NCBI GenBank assembly: GCA_937906915.1
Contig: CALCUU010000041.1
Span: forward strand, 1-10,431
Reading direction: 5' to 3'
DNA length: 10,431 nucleotides
From: an uncultured Phascolarctobacterium sp.
GTDB lineage: Bacteria; Bacillota; Negativicutes; Acidaminococcales; Acidaminococcaceae
Under the pieces are notes generated by a model. That model searched no databases and was not told the origin of the DNA. It saw nothing but the letters and a program-made list of their open reading frames with translations. Below are positions 7,146 to 10,431 of this stretch, in pieces. Position 1 is the stretch's first letter, and each line of letters starts with the position of its first letter. The translations under genes were made by a program, and so were the position numbers.

Positions 7146-7487
7146 ATGGCAATTAGAGAAGACTTAGTAGTTCCTGGCGAAGGCGAGGAAAATTTTGTCG
7201 TTAATCAAAACCCCCGCGTTGTAACCATTCCGTTCTCTCCGCTGGAAATCCGTATGGAAAAAGAAAAACCGGAAGTATTTGAACGTCTGCAAGTTTTGAA
7301 AGAAATGGTTGGCGAAGAAACCTTTAAACGTCTTGTAAGCAGAATTCACAACATCAACTACGCTGCTCCGCGTATTTTGATTGTTGCTAACAGCGAATTG
7401 CACCGCACCAACATTGAACGCGAACTGCTTCCTGCAATCGCAAAGGCTTTTGAAGTTGATAACATCCGCGTTGTAACTCAAGGCTAA
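7146..7487 (+). CDS. Small protein resembling the DnaA N-terminal domain, no ATPase domain
   Basis: I cannot name this 113-residue protein. Residues 1-40 are acidic, Val/Pro-rich and probably flexible. Residues about 44-112 follow the pattern of DnaA domain I: a helix (FERLQVLKEMVG), EETFKRLVSRI matching the 'S-x-x-F-x-x-W' helix position, a strand ILIVANSELHRTNIERE that resembles the 'L-x-V-P-N-x-F-x-x-x-W-I' strand-helix step, then LLPAIAKAFEVDNIRVV. In DnaA this domain mediates self-association and contacts with DnaB helicase and regulators. No AAA+ or helix-turn-helix region is present. ATG 7146 is preferred because GGAGG (7133-7137) sits eight bases upstream; in-frame ATGs at 7131 and 7047 have no such site. 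The strong promoter and the biased, housekeeping-like codons suggest abundant expression. The domain call is by eye and may be wrong; the gene itself is solid. Confidence 0.8.
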   Translation: MAIREDLVVPGEGEENFVVNQNPRVVTIPFSPLEIRMEKEKPEVFERLQVLKEMVGEETFKRLVSRIHNINYAAPRILIVANSELHRTNIERELLPAIAKAFEVDNIRVVTQG

Positions 7488-7505
7488 AAATTTAGAAAAA
7501 AGGTA

Positions 7506-7534
7506 TTGACATTTAGCTGAACATCGAGTAAAAT
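7506..7534 (+). promoter_or_regulatory. Promoter of tRNA-Pro
   Basis: TTGACA (7506-7511, perfect -35) and TAAAAT (7529-7534, one mismatch) are spaced by 17 bases. The predicted start is near 7541, about 28 bases before the mature tRNA. No terminator separates it from the preceding small gene, so read-through is also possible. Confidence 0.85.
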
Positions 7535-7568
7535 ACTTTATGTTGCTACGGTTAAGTGTTAGTAACTA

Positions 7569-7645
7569 CGGGGATTGGCGCAGTTTGGTAGCGCGCTTGT
7601 TTCGGGTACAAGAGGCCGTGAGTTCGAATCTCGCATCCCCGACCA
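7569..7645 (+). tRNA. tRNA-Pro (anticodon CGG)
   Basis: The 77-base gene forms a complete cloverleaf. The acceptor CGGGGAT (7569-7575) pairs with ATCCCCG (7635-7641), then discriminator A and an encoded CCA (7643-7645). The anticodon stem CTTGT/ACAAG (7596-7600, 7608-7612) encloses the loop TTCGGGT with anticodon CGG at 7603-7605, reading CCG. The T-arm has GTTCGAATC. The C1-G72 pair is characteristic of bacterial proline tRNAs. Confidence 0.96.
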
Positions 7646-7654
7646 TTGAAAATT

Positions 7655-7681
7655 AAGGACTACGAAAGTAGTCCTTTTTTT
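7655..7681 (+). terminator. Intrinsic terminator of tRNA-Pro
   Basis: AAGGACTAC (7655-7663) pairs perfectly with GTAGTCCTT (7668-7676) around a GAAA tetraloop, followed by a run of Ts to 7681. It is a compact, strong terminator nine bases after the tRNA CCA. Confidence 0.95.
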
Positions 7682-7695
7682 GTTGTCTAAATGGT

Positions 7696-7724
7696 TTGCC
7701 TAAACCCTAAGTATATTGTATAAT
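7696..7724 (+). promoter_or_regulatory. Promoter of tyrS-brnQ2
   Basis: TTGCCT (7696-7701, four of six) and a perfect TATAAT (7719-7724) are spaced by 17 bases. The predicted start is near 7731, leaving a leader of about 63 bases, too short for a T-box. Confidence 0.8.
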
Positions 7725-7748
7725 GATATGGTCTATAGTTTAATGGGC

Positions 7749-7767
7749 TTTCTGTCGTTGACAGGAG
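7749..7767 (+). other. Short hairpin in the tyrS leader
   Basis: TTTCTGTC (7749-7756) can pair with GACAGGAG (7760-7767), including two G-U pairs, around a three-base loop. It lies between the predicted start and the AGGAGG at 7781-7786. There is no following U-tract, so it is not a terminator; a role is unknown. Confidence 0.3.
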
Positions 7768-7793
7768 CTTTAAGATATTGAGGAGGTTGCAAG

Positions 7794-9014
7794 ATGTCTG
7801 TATTTGACGTGTTACAAGAACGTGGTTTTATTAAACAATTGTCCCACGAAGAAGAAATTAAAGAGCTTTTAGAGAAAGAGAAAGTTACTTTTTATATTGG
7901 CTTTGACCCCACCGCTGACAGCCTGCACGTTGGTCACTTCATCGCTTTGATGTTGATGAGCCACATGCAAAAAGCTGGTCACCGTCCCATCTGCCTCTTG
8001 GGTGGCGGTACCGGTATGGTAGGCGACCCCAGTGGTAAAGACGATATGCGTAAAATGCTTACTCCGGAATTTATTGCGCACAATATCGCTTGCTTCAAAA
8101 AACAAATGAGCCGTTTCATCGACTTCACCGATGACAAAGCAATTATGGTAAATAATGCTGACTGGCTGATGGATTTGAACTATATCCAACTGCTCCGCGA
8201 AGTTGGCGTACACTTCTCCGTAAACCGTATGCTTGCTGCTGAATGCTTCAAGAAACGTTTGGAAAAAGGTATGACCTTCTTTGAATTTAACTATATGATT
8301 ATGCAAGGCTACGATTTCTGGCATTTGTTCAAACATCACAACTGCGTAATGGAATTGGGCGGCGACGACCAATGGTCCAATATGTTGGCTGGCGTTGAAC
8401 TTATCCGTCGTAAAGAACAAAAACCTGCTTTCTGCATGACCTGCAAGCTTCTCACCACCAGTGACGGTCGTAAAATGGGTAAAACCGAAAAAGGCGCTTT
8501 GTGGCTTGACCCGGAAAAAACTTCTCCCTACGACTTCTACCAATACTGGCGTAACGTTGGCGACAGCGACGTTGAAAACTGCTTGAGCCTCTTGACCTTC
8601 CTGCCCATGGACGAAGTTCGTCGTCTTGGCGCACTGAAAGACGCAGAAATCAACACTGCTAAAAAAGTTCTTGCTTTTGAAGTTACCAAACTTGTTCACG
8701 GCGAAGAAGAAGCTCTTAAAGCACAACAAGCAGCAGAAGCTCTCTTTGGTGGCGGCGGCAATATGGAAAATGTTCCCACTATCGAAATCACCGAAGCTGA
8801 CAAAACTGCTAAAATCATCGACGTTTTGACTGCTAACAAAGTGTTCTCCAGCAAACGCGAAGCTCGTCAAATGATCGCACAAGGTGGCTTGTACCTGCAA
8901 GACGCTGCTGTAACCGACCCTGAAGCTTTCCTTGCTGCAGAAATGTTTGACGCAGAAGGCAGCCTTTTGGTTCGTAAAGGCAAGAAAAAATATTTCCGTT
9001 TAGTTGTTAAATAA
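7794..9014 (+). CDS. tyrS: Tyrosyl-tRNA synthetase
   Basis: TyrRS is a class I aminoacyl-tRNA synthetase, active as a cytoplasmic homodimer, that charges tRNA-Tyr. The 406-residue product has YIGFDPTADSLHVGH with the HIGH-type motif HVGH at 45-48, the GGGTGMVGDPSGK nucleotide-binding loop (70-82), ELGGDDQWSN (187-196) typical of tyrosine enzymes, and the KMSKS-type motif KMGKT at 227-231. About residues 340-406 form the S4-like tRNA-binding domain (KVFSSKREARQMIAQGGLYL). ATG 7794 has AGGAGG at 7781-7786, seven bases upstream. Codon use is strongly biased as in infB. brnQ2 starts one base after its stop codon, so both are on one transcript. Confidence 0.97.
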   Translation: MSVFDVLQERGFIKQLSHEEEIKELLEKEKVTFYIGFDPTADSLHVGHFIALMLMSHMQKAGHRPICLLGGGTGMVGDPSGKDDMRKMLTPEFIAHNIACFKKQMSRFIDFTDDKAIMVNNADWLMDLNYIQLLREVGVHFSVNRMLAAECFKKRLEKGMTFFEFNYMIMQGYDFWHLFKHHNCVMELGGDDQWSNMLAGVELIRRKEQKPAFCMTCKLLTTSDGRKMGKTEKGALWLDPEKTSPYDFYQYWRNVGDSDVENCLSLLTFLPMDEVRRLGALKDAEINTAKKVLAFEVTKLVHGEEEALKAQQAAEALFGGGGNMENVPTIEITEADKTAKIIDVLTANKVFSSKREARQMIAQGGLYLQDAAVTDPEAFLAAEMFDAEGSLLVRKGKKKYFRLVVK

Positions 9015-9015
9015 G

Positions 9016-10335
9016 ATGACCGATAATAAGACATCTTTAACTTTAATTTTACCTATCGCTTTAATGCTGTTCTCCTTTTTCTTTGGTGCGGGCAACTTTA
9101 TTTTCCCGCCCATTTTAGGACAGCAGGCTGGCGATAATATGCTGATTGCTATTTTAGGTTTTTGCATTAGTGGCGTAGGCTTGCCTTTGACCGGTGTTAT
9201 CGCTATGGCGCTTACTCGTAGTGATAATCCGGAGACTATGGTTAATCCTGTTTCCAAAATGTACGCAAAGGCGCTTATCATCATTACGTCTTTGACCATT
9301 GGCCCCTTCTTTGCAATTCCTAGAACAGCGGCAGTTTCCTTTGATACAGGTATCTTGGCGTTTATCCCTGCTGGTTGGGAAAGCAATGCCTTGATGGTTT
9401 ACTCCTTCCTGTTTTTTAGCGTAACTTATTTCTTGGCGGTAAACCCGTCCAAGATTATTGATAACATTGGTAAAATTCTTACCCCTATGCTGCTTACCTG
9501 CTTGGGTATTTTGATTACCTTTGTAATTTTCAAACCTATGGGTGCAGTGCAAGGTGCTGTTGGCGATTACGCAAGCATTCCTTTCTTTAAGGGCTTCCAA
9601 GAAGGCTACAACACTATGGACCTTTTGGCTTCCATGCTCTTTGGTGCGGCAACCATTAACGCTATCGAAGCAAAGGGTATTTTGAACCAAAAGCTTTTGA
9701 CTAAGCTGTGCATTTATTCCGGTATCATTGCTGCAATTTTCTTGGCAGTGATTTACGGCTCTTTGGCTTATATGGGTGCTTCCAGTGTAGGCTTGATGGG
9801 CTTGATGCAAAATGGCGGTCAACTGCTTAGCAATATTACCAGTCATTATTTTGATTGGTACGGCAAGGTAATTTTGGCGTTGATTATTTTCTTCGCCTGC
9901 CTTACCACTAGTATTGGCGTTACCAGTTCTGTTTCCGGCTACTTCAACGTAGTGTTTAAGGAAAAAATGCAATACGACCGTTACGTTGCCATCATCTGCA
10001 TTTTTAGCTTTGTGGTTTCTAACGTGGGCTTGAGCAAGCTGATTCAGTTCGCAATCCCCGTACTGTGCATTTTGTACCCCATTACCATCGTTGTTGTACT
10101 GCTTAATTTGGGCAATGCAATTTTCCATCGCGACCCTAAAATCTATCGTCCCTGTATGTTCTTTACTACTATCTTCGCAATCTTCGACGGCTTGCGTGCT
10201 AGCGGTACTAACATTGGTTTCGTAGGCGACTTGCTTAGCGCTTACGTGCCTTTGTATGATATAGGCTTCGGTTGGATTACGCCGTGCTTACTTGGCATTG
10301 TAGTTGGTTTCATTTGGAAATCTGTAAGTAAATAA
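9016..10335 (+). CDS. brnQ: Branched-chain amino acid : cation symporter (BrnQ/LIVCS family), copy 2
   Basis: This 439-residue carrier belongs to the same family as the product of 5047-6375 and aligns with it end to end, with LMLFSFFFGAGNFIFPP near the N-terminus, TIGPFFAIPRTAAVSFDTG, EGYNTMDLLASMLFGA, FFACLTTSIGV and YDIGFGWITP near the C-terminus. About 12 membrane segments are expected. I chose ATG 9016, one base after the tyrS stop, because it lines up exactly with the first methionine of copy 1; a TTG at 9004 is the alternative. There is no good Shine-Dalgarno sequence before it, which points to translation coupled to the end of tyrS. Conserved core motifs suggest it is functional. Whether it prefers a different substrate from copy 1 cannot be told from sequence. 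Confidence 0.94.
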   Translation: MTDNKTSLTLILPIALMLFSFFFGAGNFIFPPILGQQAGDNMLIAILGFCISGVGLPLTGVIAMALTRSDNPETMVNPVSKMYAKALIIITSLTIGPFFAIPRTAAVSFDTGILAFIPAGWESNALMVYSFLFFSVTYFLAVNPSKIIDNIGKILTPMLLTCLGILITFVIFKPMGAVQGAVGDYASIPFFKGFQEGYNTMDLLASMLFGAATINAIEAKGILNQKLLTKLCIYSGIIAAIFLAVIYGSLAYMGASSVGLMGLMQNGGQLLSNITSHYFDWYGKVILALIIFFACLTTSIGVTSSVSGYFNVVFKEKMQYDRYVAIICIFSFVVSNVGLSKLIQFAIPVLCILYPITIVVVLLNLGNAIFHRDPKIYRPCMFFTTIFAIFDGLRASGTNIGFVGDLLSAYVPLYDIGFGWITPCLLGIVVGFIWKSVSK

Positions 10336-10342
10336 AAATTAA

Positions 10343-10397
10343 AACCTCTCTTGTTCTAGTGTTTATACCATTAGAAAAGAGAGGTTCTTGATTTTTT
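10343..10397. terminator. Terminator of tyrS-brnQ2, possibly bidirectional
   Basis: AACCTCTCTT (10343-10352) pairs with AAGAGAGGTT (10377-10386). After one bulged G, the stem continues for eight more pairs (10354-10361 with 10369-10376). A run of six Ts follows (10392-10397). The A-rich bases before the stem give a T-rich run on the minus strand, so it could also end a convergent transcript. Confidence 0.92.
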
Positions 10398-10401
10398 AGG
10401 G

Positions 10402-10431
10402 CTATTTTATTAAGTTTTCAATAAGCTCTTC
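10402..10431 (-). CDS. Possible C-terminal end of a convergent gene (partial)
   Basis: Read on the minus strand, the window edge opens an in-frame stretch EELIENLIK followed by TAG (10402-10404), placed directly beyond a bidirectional-looking terminator. That is what the end of a convergent gene would look like. Nine residues cannot identify a product, and chance is a real alternative. Confidence 0.3.
   Translation of the reverse strand, partial: EELIENLIK

Noticed and set aside
7725..7793. A T-box riboswitch upstream of tyrS.
   Set aside because: The promoter leaves only about 63 bases of leader and there is no specifier stem, T-box sequence or terminator before tyrS.
7869..8900. Long open frame on the strand opposite tyrS (343 codons).
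   Set aside because: It is the antisense shadow of a codon-biased gene, and its translation has no recognisable motif.
9154..10128. Long open frame on the strand opposite brnQ2 (324 codons).
   Set aside because: It is an antisense shadow: rich in Asn, Gln and His with no domain-like pattern, while the plus strand encodes a clear BrnQ.

Overview
The window reads as a chromosomal housekeeping region of a low-to-mid GC Gram-positive-type bacterium (Bacillota). The evidence is the infB-rbfA-nrnA-truB order, strong AGGAGG-type ribosome binding sites, near-consensus sigma-A promoters, compact intrinsic terminators, and proteins of firmicute type (Mrp with an N-terminal Cys cluster, MscL with a zinc-ribbon tail, BrnQ symporters). 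A Negativicutes-like host is my guess from general flavour; nothing here proves it. I see no phage, insertion sequence, CRISPR or classical defence genes.

Layout: (1) Bases 2-3549, plus strand, are a tight translation/RNA operon: the 3' part of infB (IF-2), rbfA (30S maturation), nrnA (DHH/DHHA1 nanoRNase/pAp phosphatase) and truB (tRNA Psi55 synthase). rbfA/nrnA and nrnA/truB overlap. ribF, often next in this operon, is absent. (2) Bases 3550-3691 hold a structured 60-base imperfect inverted repeat that may be a dispersed element. (3) A DUF1232/YkvA-family gene follows and converges on a minus-strand brnQ1-mrp pair, with a shared, probably bidirectional terminator between them. (4) brnQ1 has an extended -10 promoter whose short leader contains a terminator-like hairpin, so attenuation is possible. 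(5) mscL (minus) carries a CxxC...CxxC tail and has its own terminator. (6) Divergent from mscL, a near-perfect promoter drives a 113-residue protein whose C-terminal two thirds resemble the DnaA N-terminal domain without any ATPase or DNA-binding domain. It is the least explained gene here. (7) tRNA-Pro(CGG) has its own promoter and terminator. (8) tyrS is followed after one base by a second brnQ (brnQ2), then a strong terminator. The last 30 bases may be the end of a convergent minus-strand gene.

Functionally the window combines ribosome assembly and translation initiation (IF-2, RbfA), RNA turnover and modification (NrnA, TruB), tRNA supply and charging (tRNA-Pro, TyrRS), Fe-S cluster handling (Mrp), branched-chain amino acid uptake (two BrnQ paralogues) and osmotic safety (MscL). 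Most is ordinary. The points that deserve a second look are the solitary DnaA-N-like protein, the intergenic folded repeat, the brnQ1 leader hairpin and the paired brnQ paralogues in two different operon contexts.
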